DNA of 64,000 bases, from NCBI RefSeq assembly GCF_000477435.1, contig NC_022576.1, positions 1,984,001 through 2,048,000 on the forward strand, given 5' to 3'. This stretch comes from Candidatus Symbiobacter mobilis CR. GTDB taxonomy: Bacteria > Pseudomonadota > Gammaproteobacteria > Burkholderiales > Burkholderiaceae_C. Under the pieces are notes generated by a model. It ran no database searches and was not told the DNA's origin. It worked only from the letters and a program-made list of their open reading frames with translations. Both the position numbers and the translations under genes were made by a program. This document shows, piece after piece, positions 52,788-62,220 of the stretch (positions within the stretch are counted from its first letter, which is position 1; every line of letters begins with the position of its first letter).

Positions 52788-55700
52788 GGCGTGGGTGTTT
52801 CGGTGGAGCGGGGTACCTGGGTCACTTCGGGGTCAGCCCAACTGCCACGAACGCGGAACTCCTGCGTCGCGGATTTGATCAGTGGGCCACGCAGAAAAAC
52901 TTGCGCAAGCAGCGTACCCAGGCCAATTGCGGGGTTGATCATCGATGCGAGTAGCGAAGCCGTTCCCGCGTTGATTTCGGGAATGACGACGACCTGAATA
53001 TCCTGCGTTTCGTGCTCGATGTCGGCAGACCCCTCCATCAGCACTGCGGCGTTGACCCCTTTCATGACCAGGTTGCGCGTGCTGGCTATGCCTTTGTCGA
53101 GCGTGGCATTGCCCCGCACGAAATCGAAGGCGAAGCCCTTGCGGAATACGTCCCGAAAGTCCAGCGTCAGGCGCCGGGGCAGGGATTGCAGGCTCAGCAC
53201 CCCCAGCAGCTTGGCTACACCGGGTTCGGCCTGCAGAAATTGGCCGGAAGACACGTCGATTGCCACCGCTCCATCCATGGTGCCGTAGTCCGGTTGCATG
53301 GGCGAGCCGACCCATCCGACTGTGCCACGCAGATGGCCCTTGCCGCCCGCCACCACGTCATGCATCCCGAAGCGGCGCAGGAGCGCGCCACTGTCGGCGA
53401 GGTCCAGCGTGAAGTCCAGCGTGGTACGGTTCGAACCGCGCGCCACCCAGCTTCCGGATGCTGCGAAGCTGGCTTCGGGCAGGGTCAGGCGCAACAAGGC
53501 CAGCCGCCACTCGCGTTGGGTCGCGCCCTTGGCTGGCGCAGGCACTGCGCGGTTGGTAGCCTGCACTTCGAGTTTGCCCAAGGGTTTGCCACGCCACGAA
53601 AAGGCGTCGACGGTCACGTCGAGCGCGGGGATCGATTGCGGTGGATTGGCCAGCAGGTTTTCGACGTCGCGGGTAGCTCCGGGGGACAGCGCCAGCCGCT
53701 CCAACCGCGCCAGCACCCGTCCTGCCTGCATACCGGGCGCTCCGGGTGGAAGGTATTCCACAATTCCCGCAGCTTCCTCGGCTTCCAGGGTTGCTTTCCA
53801 CAGCGCTCCTGCCCGCGTAGCCCTCAACATCACTTTGCGAAAGTCCCGGTTTCCGAATCGCACGGTGTTGGAATGCAATGCGACGACCGAGGGGAGGTAT
53901 GCCGTTGCTTCCTCGGCAGGATCGGCGCCGCATTGCGCCAGGACGTCCTGCCATGCGTCGATGTCCACCTGTGGCAGATGGATGTGAATGCCAATGCCCA
54001 CATGCGGTGCCGGAGGAGCTTCGCCGGGTTGCGCGCCGACTTCGATGACACCTCGCCGGGCAGATGCCGCGTCGTGCTCGATCCAGGCTCGCAACTGCGT
54101 GCCGACGAAGATGCTCGTGCGCTCCAGCGTGGACTTGGCCCCCGTGGCGCTGACGCGGTATTGCACGCCCAGGCTGGATTCGGCAGCCTTGGCCAGCGGA
54201 GCAGGCAGGGTGAGCGCCATGCCGCGCAGTGGCGTGGTGAGCTGCCATTCCAGCTTTCCCTGGCGCATGCCGAGGGACAGGACGTAGCCCGCAGTACCTC
54301 GCGCCCACCGCGCCAGCTTGGATACCGGCCCCAGCTCCGTCGCTTTGCGCAGCCCCTCCGCAGTCGCCGTCCCTGCAACGCGGACAGTGGTCGGTGTGTT
54401 GTGGGGCATCGGCCCGTCGCTCAGGTGCATACCGCCTTCGAAGCGAACGGTTCCCCCCAATGCATGTGCCTGGATACCGGCCACGGACAACCCGGATTCG
54501 GTAAACGTCAGCCGCCCGCGCAGTTGTTGGAGCCTGGGCAAGGTCGGCAGGAGCTGGAGCTCGTTGCCCGCGAAGGTCAGCGCTGCGCGCAACTGTGCGT
54601 CGTGCGGGGCGGCGGGGTCGATCGTCAAGTCGAATTCGCCGGCCAAGTCTGCGCTTGCGGTAGCCTGTTGCAGCACGCCTGCGGTCAGCCCATCCAGCGG
54701 CGATGCACGCACCGTGCGGAGCCACTGTGTCGCCGGGCCACGGAGTGCTGCATGAACCCGTACCTGCGGATGTTCGAGGTCGGCAATACCCACATCGATA
54801 CCCCTGGCCTGCAAGGCGTCGCCGACGCGCGCAGTGGCATTGCGCACTTGCAGCCGCATGCCGTCGATCTCCAGTTCACCTTGCAGCCCGCGCAGCACCG
54901 GCCAGGGCAGCGTGCCCGATGGCTGGAATGCCGTAGGGACGTACGCAAACGTGGCGTTCTCCACTTGCGCGCGGACCCGGAACACCCCTTCTCCGGCGTG
55001 GAAGCGCGGCAGCTTGTCGAGCGGGCCGCGCACCCGGAACTCGACGTGGGAGGAACGGGCTTCTTGCACGGCGTTGCGCACGTAGTCCCGCGCTTCCTGA
55101 GGAATCACCAGAGGGAGGTAGCGATGCACCTGCTTGCCGTCGGCCCGCGAGAGCGTGGCGTACAGATCAAGCACGCCGGGCAAGCGTGCAGCAGGTGTCG
55201 GCGTTGCTCCCCCACCGGTTTCCCACCGCATCCGTGCTTGTCCTTGCGCATCGGCATTGGCGAAGGTCAAGTCGTCGACCTGTACGAGCAGGTGGTTGCC
55301 CGTCACGCGCCAGCGCGCCTGGCCGTTCAGGCGCTCCACGGCGACTTCTCCGTCAGGTAGGACGCCAGGGGCAAGGATGCGCCCCGCTGCCATCGACACG
55401 CCAACCCGGCCTGCGTCCTGGTCGAGGTAGACATCGAAGTCTGCACCCTGCCAGCCGGGCCAACCCGATGCAGCGGCCCATTTTGTTGCGCGCAGCTTTC
55501 CCTGGGCGCCGTAGCGTGTCCAGCGCTCCGCAGTGCCTTCCCAGTATGCATCCAGGGTATGCAGCAAGCCTTGGGGTTGGTATTGCGCGATGGCGGTGCG
55601 AACCTGTGCATCTACGGGTAGATGGGGAACGAGCCGCGCCATGCCTGCGAGGTCGATGCCTTCCCCGTGGAACGTGCCGCCGCGTATTCCCCGTACGCCG

Positions 55701-56734
55701 GGATCGCGCAGCATGAGCACGAGGTTCCCGACGGTGGCGCGTTCTTCCCGCGTAGTCACCAGCGCCAGAGACCGGGCAGAGTACCTGGTTTCCCCTTTCA
55801 GGAATTGGGCGCCCAGACGCCCTTGCATGCGCGACAGCGATAGGACAGGCAGATCGGTAGCAAAAGCCCCGTGTAGTCGTACCAAAGCCGTATCGACCAG
55901 CACCTGCTCCATGCGGCCACGGCGCACATCGGCCCAGAGCCGGAGGGCGCCGCCTCCTTGGCGTAGGGGAAGGTCGATACCCATTTGCCGGGAAACACGC
56001 GCTACATCGACGTGCGGCAGTAAGGCATACCACTCCCCATTCCAGTCGCGCCAGCGACCGGGATGCCTCGACAGCAAGGGCTGCTGGAAGGTCCCCATGG
56101 CAACGAAAGGCTGGCCCCATGCCGAAGGGGGCGTGGCCTGCCAACGGATGGCGTGGCTGCGGCCCCGGTTACGCAGCACTACGCCCAGATCATGGAGCAC
56201 GACGGGCGCTGCGCCGCGAAGTTCGTCGTTCCATCGCACGGTGCCTTGGTGGATGACGAATTCGCGTTGCGCAAACAACCAGTCCAGCACCGCAGAATCC
56301 CCGCTGGGTTGCGCGGAGAGGGTTAGCCCACCGACGATCCATTGGCCTTGGGCGTTGCGGCGGATGTCGAGTTCGGGTTGCAGGACGTACAACTGCTCGA
56401 ACCCCAGGCGCCACAGCGAGTGCGCGGAAATGCTGGCGATCGTCTGCGGCAGTGAGAGTGCCACGCGGCCCTCGGCATCGATCAAACGCACGTCGTGCAA
56501 CGCAAAAGTAGGGAACCAACCACTGTCGCGGACATGAATGGCGCCGATGCGCACCGTGGTCCCCAGCGACTGGGATACCTGCCGTTCGAGGAAAGGCCGC
56601 CAATCGTCGATGCGCGGCACAATCCACCAGTGCAGCGCGCCCCACGCAGCAGCCAGAAGCACCCACGCCAGCACCACCGCCCAGAACACGAGGTGGGTGC
56701 CAGCCAACCAGCATTGGCGGAAGAAGTGCGACAT
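52784..56734 (-). CDS. yhdP: YhdP-family AsmA-like envelope protein
   Basis: A 1316-residue protein with one N-terminal membrane helix (about 14-38, LVFWAVVLAWVLLAAAWGAL). A very long beta-rich periplasmic part of AsmA/TamB type follows: VPRIDDWRPFLERQVSQSLG, VRDSGWFPTFALHDVRLID, and the C-terminal FDFVRGNATLDKG with VIPEINAGTASLLASM and GTLLAQVFLRGPLIKSATQEF. Such proteins form hydrophobic grooves that carry phospholipids between membranes. The ATG at 56734 is chosen; the longer frame runs through a repeat remnant. It is divergent from glnE and coupled to mltA. Confidence 0.92.
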   Translation of the reverse strand: MSHFFRQCWLAGTHLVFWAVVLAWVLLAAAWGALHWWIVPRIDDWRPFLERQVSQSLGTTVRIGAIHVRDSGWFPTFALHDVRLIDAEGRVALSLPQTIASISAHSLWRLGFEQLYVLQPELDIRRNAQGQWIVGGLTLSAQPSGDSAVLDWLFAQREFVIHQGTVRWNDELRGAAPVVLHDLGVVLRNRGRSHAIRWQATPPSAWGQPFVAMGTFQQPLLSRHPGRWRDWNGEWYALLPHVDVARVSRQMGIDLPLRQGGGALRLWADVRRGRMEQVLVDTALVRLHGAFATDLPVLSLSRMQGRLGAQFLKGETRYSARSLALVTTREERATVGNLVLMLRDPGVRGIRGGTFHGEGIDLAGMARLVPHLPVDAQVRTAIAQYQPQGLLHTLDAYWEGTAERWTRYGAQGKLRATKWAAASGWPGWQGADFDVYLDQDAGRVGVSMAAGRILAPGVLPDGEVAVERLNGQARWRVTGNHLLVQVDDLTFANADAQGQARMRWETGGGATPTPAARLPGVLDLYATLSRADGKQVHRYLPLVIPQEARDYVRNAVQEARSSHVEFRVRGPLDKLPRFHAGEGVFRVRAQVENATFAYVPTAFQPSGTLPWPVLRGLQGELEIDGMRLQVRNATARVGDALQARGIDVGIADLEHPQVRVHAALRGPATQWLRTVRASPLDGLTAGVLQQATASADLAGEFDLTIDPAAPHDAQLRAALTFAGNELQLLPTLPRLQQLRGRLTFTESGLSVAGIQAHALGGTVRFEGGMHLSDGPMPHNTPTTVRVAGTATAEGLRKATELGPVSKLARWARGTAGYVLSLGMRQGKLEWQLTTPLRGMALTLPAPLAKAAESSLGVQYRVSATGAKSTLERTSIFVGTQLRAWIEHDAASARRGVIEVGAQPGEAPPAPHVGIGIHIHLPQVDIDAWQDVLAQCGADPAEEATAYLPSVVALHSNTVRFGNRDFRKVMLRATRAGALWKATLEAEEAAGIVEYLPPGAPGMQAGRVLARLERLALSPGATRDVENLLANPPQSIPALDVTVDAFSWRGKPLGKLEVQATNRAVPAPAKGATQREWRLALLRLTLPEASFAASGSWVARGSNRTTLDFTLDLADSGALLRRFGMHDVVAGGKGHLRGTVGWVGSPMQPDYGTMDGAVAIDVSSGQFLQAEPGVAKLLGVLSLQSLPRRLTLDFRDVFRKGFAFDFVRGNATLDKGIASTRNLVMKGVNAAVLMEGSADIEHETQDIQVVVIPEINAGTASLLASMINPAIGLGTLLAQVFLRGPLIKSATQEFRVRGSWADPEVTQVPRSTETPTP

Positions 56735-56758
56735 TGATGCCACTGTGCCCCAGGGATA

Positions 56759-56787
56759 AGAACCTATTCCATACTGAAATTGGTTCC
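56759..56787. repeat. Solo inverted-repeat remnant of the 145-bp element
   Basis: agaacctattcca (56759-56771) followed after three bases by tgaaattggttc (56775-56786). In the reverse orientation this is the left terminus (gaaccaatttcagta) joined directly to the right terminus (tggaataggttct), with the ~115-bp interior missing. It lies in the short yhdP/glnE divergent region and reaches to 18 bases before the glnE start. Confidence 0.8.
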
Positions 56788-56804
56788 ACGTTGCGCGAAC
56801 GATT

Positions 56805-59486
56805 ATGACCAAGCCCTCCCTGGCAGAGTACTCCCGTTTTGCCCAGCGTGTCTACCGCCGTTATGCCGTCGAGCTGAGTTGGCTCGACCCCGGCGTGCCT
56901 ACGCTGGAGCACTTGCAGCGCTGCCATGCCCGCTTGCTTGATGCAAGGCTCGATACCGCAGCGGCGCTGCGCGTTTTGCGCCATCTCGTCGTCGAGCGCC
57001 TGCTGACGCTGGATTGCACGCGCCAGGCCACCCTGGCCGACGTGACGACGTGCATGACGAATCTGGCCGAATTTGCGCTTGATATCGCCGTGCGCAGTGT
57101 GGTCCTGGAACTGGATGAATGCCACGGCGCGCCACGCACCGCCAGCGGCCAGCGTGCGCAGCTCTGGGTCGTGGGGATGGGCAAGCTCGGCGCGTGCGAG
57201 CTGAATGTCTCCAGCGACATCGACTTGGTCTACGTGTACGACGAGGATGGCGATACCGATGGAAGCGCCCTGGGCCGTTCCCGTCTGTCGAACCATGAGT
57301 ACTTTGCGCGAGTGGTTCGCGGTGTCTATGCCCTTGTGGGCGACAGCACCGGGCATGGTTTCGTTTTTCGAGTCGATCTGGCGCTGCGTCCGCATGGGGG
57401 CAGCGGCCCGGCGGCGGTGTCTCTCGATGCGCTGGAGGAATACCTGCATGTCCACGGCAGGGAATGGGAGCGCTTTGCCTGGCTCAAGAGCCGCGTCGTC
57501 GCGCCCGTTTCTGCGATGGACGATCTGGCCACCCAGCCGTTGCGCAACGTTGTCTCTCCTTTCGTTTTTCGCAAATACCTGGATTACGGGGTGTTTGAAG
57601 CGCTGCGTGCGCTCCATCGCGAGATTCGAAGCCATGCCCTGCGCACCAGTGCCGGGCGGCCCGAGCGCGCCGACGACGTGAAGTTAGGGCGCGGGGGGAT
57701 TCGGGAGATCGAATTCACCGTACAGCTCCTGCAAGTCGTGCGCGGCGGGCAGTACCCCGAATTGCGCTGCCGTGCGACCCTGGGTGCGTTGCCGCGTATC
57801 GTTGAAGCCGGGTTGATGCCCGAAGACACCGCACGCAGCCTGGCGGGGGCCTACACCTTTTTGCGCGAGGTCGAGCACCGTATTCAGTACCTCGACGACG
57901 CGCAGACACACGCCGTGCCCATTGCCGAACCCGATCGGGAATGGATCGCCGCCACGATGGGAATGGCCAACGCACAGGAACTGCTCGACACGCTTGCCCT
58001 GCACCGCAGCCGCGTGGAGCAGGAATTCGACACCTTGCTGGGTGCGAGCCGCGCTGGGCAGCATACGGATGCAGCCGCACTCGACTCCGTCCTGGCCGAT
58101 TTGCCGCAGCCTTTTGCCGAGCAGATCCGCCAATGGATCGGGCGCCCGAAAGTGCTGGCGCTGCGCGACAAATCCCGCGAGCGGCTGGCTGCGTTGCTGC
58201 TGCGCGTGCTGCGATGGATGCGCAGCGGAAAAACCACGCCTGAAGCCATCTTGCGCTTGCTGGACTGGCTGGAATCCGTGCTGCGGCGGGAGAGCTACCT
58301 CGTCTTGCTGCGCGAGCGCCCCACCATCCTGGGCCGCCTGCTGCGGCTACTCGGTGCTGCACGGTGGCCTGCCAAATACCTGCAACTCCACCCCGGGGTG
58401 ATCGATGAGCTGGCCGATGCGGGGCTGCTCGACGAGCGTTTCGATGCGGCCGCCTTCGACGCAGAGCTGGAGCGCCGCCGTGCGTCGTTACGCAATACCG
58501 GGGAGGACGACGAGGAATCTCTGCTCAACCTGCTGCGCCGCGCGCACCATGCCGAGGTGTTCCGCACGCTGACCCGCGACGTCGAAGGGCGCTTGCGTGT
58601 CGAAGAAGTCGCCGACGACCTCAGCGCCCTGGCCGACGCCGTGCTGTGCATCGTGGCGCGTTGGTGTTGGGAGCGGCTACCCAAGGCGCACCGGCCCCAG
58701 CCTGCCTTCGGCATCCTGGCCTACGGCAAACTGGGCGGCAAGGAGCTGGGGTACGGCAGCGACCTTGATCTCGTCTTCGTCTACGAGGACAAGGACAAAG
58801 ACGAACGCGCCCACGAAGCCTACGCGGCGCTGGTGCGCAAGCTCATCCAGTGGCTGACGGTCAAAACAGGCGAAGGCGATTTGTACGAAATCGACACCGC
58901 GCTGCGCCCCAACGGCAACGCGGGCCTGCTGATCACGAGCTTGGAGTCGTATGCCGGGTACCAGCAACAGCGGGGGTCGAACACCGCGTGGACGTGGGAA
59001 CACCAAGCCATCACCCGGGCGCGTTGTGTGCTGGGGGACGAAGCGATGCGCGAGCGCTTCGACACCGTGCGCCACGCTGTTCTGACCACCCAACGCGATG
59101 CCGATGCCCTGCGGGAGGAAGTTCGTGCAATGCGGCGCAAGCTGGCGCAAGCGCACCCCGTACCGCAGGGGATCTTCGACATCAAGCACAGCCCCGGGGG
59201 AATGATCGATACGGAATTCGTGACACAGTTCCTCGTACTGTCGCAGTCGCACCAGCACGCGGCGCTGGCGGCCAATGTGGGGAATACCGCCTTGCTCGAA
59301 CGCGCGGAATCGCTGGGCCTGCTGCCGGAAGGGCTGGGCCGACGTGCCGCCAGCGCCTACCGTGCGCTACGCCAAGCGCAACACCACGCCCGGCTCGACG
59401 AAGCCCCGGCCAAGGTGCCTGACACTGCGTTGCGGGAAGAGCGGGAAGCCATCCTCACGCTGTGGTTGACGGTATTTGGGGAGTAA
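56805..59486 (+). CDS. glnE: Bifunctional glutamine synthetase adenylyltransferase/adenylyl-removing enzyme
   Basis: An 893-residue protein with two nucleotidyltransferase domains. The N-terminal adenylyl-removase has WVVGMGKLGACELN and SSDIDLVYVYDED (about 137). The C-terminal adenylyltransferase has FGILAYGKLGGKELGYGSD divided around about 640 and DLDLVFVYED. The linker includes GRGGIREIEFTVQLLQ, and near the end HSPGGMIDTEFVTQFL occurs. It switches glutamine synthetase off and on according to PII and glutamine. The ATG is used without a strong Shine-Dalgarno site. The last base of the TAA stop is the first base of a 145-bp repeat. Length is slightly below the E. coli enzyme. Confidence 0.96.
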   Translation: MTKPSLAEYSRFAQRVYRRYAVELSWLDPGVPTLEHLQRCHARLLDARLDTAAALRVLRHLVVERLLTLDCTRQATLADVTTCMTNLAEFALDIAVRSVVLELDECHGAPRTASGQRAQLWVVGMGKLGACELNVSSDIDLVYVYDEDGDTDGSALGRSRLSNHEYFARVVRGVYALVGDSTGHGFVFRVDLALRPHGGSGPAAVSLDALEEYLHVHGREWERFAWLKSRVVAPVSAMDDLATQPLRNVVSPFVFRKYLDYGVFEALRALHREIRSHALRTSAGRPERADDVKLGRGGIREIEFTVQLLQVVRGGQYPELRCRATLGALPRIVEAGLMPEDTARSLAGAYTFLREVEHRIQYLDDAQTHAVPIAEPDREWIAATMGMANAQELLDTLALHRSRVEQEFDTLLGASRAGQHTDAAALDSVLADLPQPFAEQIRQWIGRPKVLALRDKSRERLAALLLRVLRWMRSGKTTPEAILRLLDWLESVLRRESYLVLLRERPTILGRLLRLLGAARWPAKYLQLHPGVIDELADAGLLDERFDAAAFDAELERRRASLRNTGEDDEESLLNLLRRAHHAEVFRTLTRDVEGRLRVEEVADDLSALADAVLCIVARWCWERLPKAHRPQPAFGILAYGKLGGKELGYGSDLDLVFVYEDKDKDERAHEAYAALVRKLIQWLTVKTGEGDLYEIDTALRPNGNAGLLITSLESYAGYQQQRGSNTAWTWEHQAITRARCVLGDEAMRERFDTVRHAVLTTQRDADALREEVRAMRRKLAQAHPVPQGIFDIKHSPGGMIDTEFVTQFLVLSQSHQHAALAANVGNTALLERAESLGLLPEGLGRRAASAYRALRQAQHHARLDEAPAKVPDTALREEREAILTLWLTVFGE

Positions 59487-59630
59487 GAACCAATTTCAGT
59501 AGGCAGGCGAGCCGAAGCAGTGTGCGTGGCGCCGGAGCGCAGGAACCGGAATGTACTGACAGTACATGAGGATTCCGAGCACCGCCGCCACGTGCAATGC
59601 GATGGCGCAGCCCCTACTGGAATAGGTTCT
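59486..59630. repeat. 145-bp MITE-like element, full copy 2
   Basis: Same length, ends and internal order as copy 1 at 25484-25628, in the same orientation relative to its upstream gene. The internal dyad reads tgtactgacagtaca, closer to a perfect palindrome than in copy 1. Only about two base differences were seen over the element. It separates glnE from the AAA/PD-(D/E)XK gene. Confidence 0.92.
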
Positions 59631-59691
59631 AACGATGTGCAACATTCCTTGCCATAGACAAGCGTCGATGCAGGACTGACGGAAGCCGCGA

Positions 59692-61416
59692 TCAGCGCTG
59701 GCATGGGAGCATGGCATGGTTCACCACCTCGACCCTTTCCCCATCCGTCAACATCAGCCAGCAATGCAGCTTGGCCATTGCCGCAATCTCCGGCAATGCA
59801 CAGTACGCGGCGATTTGCTCCAAGCCCTCTTGCCGCTTGGCCTCCCACCCCAATTCACCATCTTGTTTCTTGGCGTATTTCAATTCGATCAAATGCTGCC
59901 CGGCAAGCTCGAAGGGACTTCGTTCCCACAACAACACATCAGGGTAGCGCCGATTCACTTCGGGTTCGCTTTGTAAACGCCATACGGATGTCTGGAACAG
60001 CAGCGTGACCAGAATCACCTTCAGATGTTTTTCATCCATGCGAATGCTGTCGCGGTTCGAGAGGTGGCGAAGCACGCGCTCCAACTGGGCACGCAGGGGT
60101 TCGAGGTTGTTGGCGCGGTACAAGGCTCGCAAAGCGTCCCGCACTTCCCAGATCGGCAGATCGACGTTATTGCGCCGCTCCAATTCCACAAGGAAATACT
60201 GAAAGTACAACTCGCGAATCACATGGTTCGGGATTGCATAGCGCATATCGTTCCCATCTCCCCCGGCAAGAGAAGCAAAGCCCACATACGCCAGCAAGCT
60301 AATGAAGTCATCGCGCCCAAAGGTTTTGTCAAGATCAAACCGGCGCTGTTGCTGGGCTATGACTTCGCCTTCCGTCACCAGCGCTTCGAGCACGCGGTAG
60401 TTGTCTTCGCGGTCGCCAATAGCAAACAGCGCCATCAGCTTTCCGTAGTCGGAGGCAATGTTTTCGTCCAGCATCCGGTCTGGGTAGGCACAGGCTTTGC
60501 AATCAAAGTTATCCGCAAAGTACAACACCATGTCGGAGTTGTAGATGGTGTGGCACCTGCGATGAAAGCGATATCCGTTGTACCAATGGGTTACGTCTTC
60601 CATCATCGCTTCGGCATCCAGCTTGCAGCACTCCGCCAAGGGGCGAATCAGCGACAACGTTTCCTCGCGGGTAAAGCCCAGGATGTCGTGGAAATCTTCC
60701 TCGAAAGTCAGGTTCTTGGTGATATTGAATCCACTCGTCAAGCTATCGAGCATGATCGCGGTGACACCGGTAATAAAAAACCGGTCAAGGGTTCCTGCCT
60801 GCGTTGCGGATTTGATCGTTTCATAAAAACTGCGTACAAACCCACCCTTGCCAACGGCAGAGCGAAAAGAATCCAAGTCTTCCGCAAGCAGGCTATTGGC
60901 AAAGTGGTCGTATTCGTCGATCAGAAGTAGGAGCTTGTGGCCGGAGTCCGCGACGCATTGACAGAGCAAGGTGAGCTGTTCCTGTGGGGTGGCCAGGCTA
61001 CGCAATTCCTCGACATCGGATGCAGGGTAACCATATCGCCGTAAAAAGCGGATTGCAGGCATCGACACCCTGGAAGCAAAACCCTGCCGCACGGTATCGA
61101 CACTATTGCCGGTTTCGATCCCGCTGAAATCGAGCACCAGTACTTGGTACGCATTTGCCAGCAGAGTAGGGTTCCTGCCTATATGCAGCGTACCGAAAAG
61201 CGCATCGAACTCCGGCTTGCGAAGCTGGTCGTAGTAATGCTCCAGCATCGACAAAAACAGGCTTTTGCCAAAGCGGCGCGGGCGCATCAGGACGTGGTAG
61301 CTGCCATGCGCTTCGAGCTGGGCGATGTAGTTCGTGCGATCTACGTAAAAATGGCCTTCAGTAATCAACTTGTGGAAATTGCTCAGGCCGTAGGGGAGTT
61401 TGGGTAGTATGGTCAT
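59692..61416 (-). CDS. AAA-ATPase-like protein with C-terminal PD-(D/E)XK nuclease-type domain
   Basis: A 574-residue protein of the widespread AAA-ATPase_like/DUF1703 type. It starts with LPYGLSNFHKLITEGHFYVDRT spread over the first 30 residues. A degenerate Walker A (RPRRFGKSLF) and Walker B (LLLLIDEYDHFAN) are followed by FFITGVTAIMLDSLTSGFNI and WYNGYRF. The C-terminal part has the PD-(D/E)XK pattern: RYPDVLLWE, then ELKYAKK. These genes are abundant and variably present in bacteria; a nuclease or defence role is suspected for the family but not established. It lies next to a 145-bp element and its base composition is less GC-rich than its neighbours, both fitting an accessory gene. Confidence 0.88.
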   Translation of the reverse strand: MTILPKLPYGLSNFHKLITEGHFYVDRTNYIAQLEAHGSYHVLMRPRRFGKSLFLSMLEHYYDQLRKPEFDALFGTLHIGRNPTLLANAYQVLVLDFSGIETGNSVDTVRQGFASRVSMPAIRFLRRYGYPASDVEELRSLATPQEQLTLLCQCVADSGHKLLLLIDEYDHFANSLLAEDLDSFRSAVGKGGFVRSFYETIKSATQAGTLDRFFITGVTAIMLDSLTSGFNITKNLTFEEDFHDILGFTREETLSLIRPLAECCKLDAEAMMEDVTHWYNGYRFHRRCHTIYNSDMVLYFADNFDCKACAYPDRMLDENIASDYGKLMALFAIGDREDNYRVLEALVTEGEVIAQQQRRFDLDKTFGRDDFISLLAYVGFASLAGGDGNDMRYAIPNHVIRELYFQYFLVELERRNNVDLPIWEVRDALRALYRANNLEPLRAQLERVLRHLSNRDSIRMDEKHLKVILVTLLFQTSVWRLQSEPEVNRRYPDVLLWERSPFELAGQHLIELKYAKKQDGELGWEAKRQEGLEQIAAYCALPEIAAMAKLHCWLMLTDGERVEVVNHAMLPCQR

Positions 61417-61599
61417 CGTAGAACCTTCGATGTGCGTAGGGCCATGGGTATCCCACCGGCGGTGTGGAGATATACCGCTCCATCTGCAGCAACCCGCACG
61501 TGTGGGGGCACGTACACCGTCGTCGATCTTGCCGACGGGAAGTAACGGCGCGACAGCGCCAAAGGGTTGCGCCTGCGTTTGGCAGGCGCCAGGGGGGAC

Positions 61600-62220
61600 T
61601 CAGCGCACCAGGATTTCCACCCGCCGATTGCGGGGTTCGGCAATGTCGTCGTCGGTGGGGACGAGCGGCGCACGTTCGCCACGGCCAATCGCTTCGATGC
61701 GTTCCGCATCAAACCCTTGCGCCAATAGCAGATCGCGGATGGCCTGCGCACGCCGGGCAGACAACCCATCGTTGTCCTCCAGCGAACCCGCGCGGTCGGT
61801 GTGGCCGATCACCAAGATCTCGCCGCCTTTGCGGGCACGGGCACGTTCCAGGATCGTTGGCACGGTGGCTTGGGATTGCGCGGTCAGCAGCGTTCCCCCG
61901 GTTTCAAAATACAGCAGAAAGCGTTCTTCGACGTCCGGCGCCTCGGCCAGCATGGCTCCATAGCGCTCCATCACCCGCAAGGGGTCAACCTGCACGACCC
62001 GTACCTGGCCATCCTTGCGCACTTCGGCGCTCTGGTAGGGCTTGGTCAGCGTCTGCGACCCCGCAGCCGTCTTGACTTCCACCGCTGTGGCTACCCCCTG
62101 TGGTTCGGGGAGCAGGATCACCCTCGTCGTCGGAGCACATGCCGACAAGGCCCCTAGCGCCCCCATGAGCGCTCCCATCGACCACCAACGCGATAGGGAA
62201 AAACACGATAAGGCCATCAT
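61600..62220 (-). CDS. OmpA-like domain lipoprotein
   Basis: A 206-residue predicted lipoprotein (lipobox LSAC, Cys about 28) with a ~75-residue linker region and a C-terminal OmpA-like peptidoglycan-binding domain: FLLYFETGGTLL, VIGHTDRAGSLEDNDGLSARRAQAIRDLL split, and IGRGERAPLVPTDDDIAEPRNRRVEI in pieces. The Asp in HTDRAG and the Arg in NRRVE are the usual diaminopimelate contacts. Start overlaps the FecR-gene stop (ATGA), so both are translated together. It probably anchors a complex to the cell wall. Confidence 0.88.
   Translation of the reverse strand: MMALSCFSLSRWWSMGALMGALGALSACAPTTRVILLPEPQGVATAVEVKTAAGSQTLTKPYQSAEVRKDGQVRVVQVDPLRVMERYGAMLAEAPDVEERFLLYFETGGTLLTAQSQATVPTILERARARKGGEILVIGHTDRAGSLEDNDGLSARRAQAIRDLLLAQGFDAERIEAIGRGERAPLVPTDDDIAEPRNRRVEILVR

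Noticed and set aside
53012..55360. A 782-codon plus-strand frame opposite yhdP
   Set aside because: Antisense shadow of a GC-rich gene, with His/Gln/Arg-rich low-complexity product and no domain.
61413..61769. A 118-codon minus-strand frame between the AAA gene and the OmpA-like gene
   Set aside because: It overlaps the OmpA-like gene in another frame and has no start signal or recognisable sequence.
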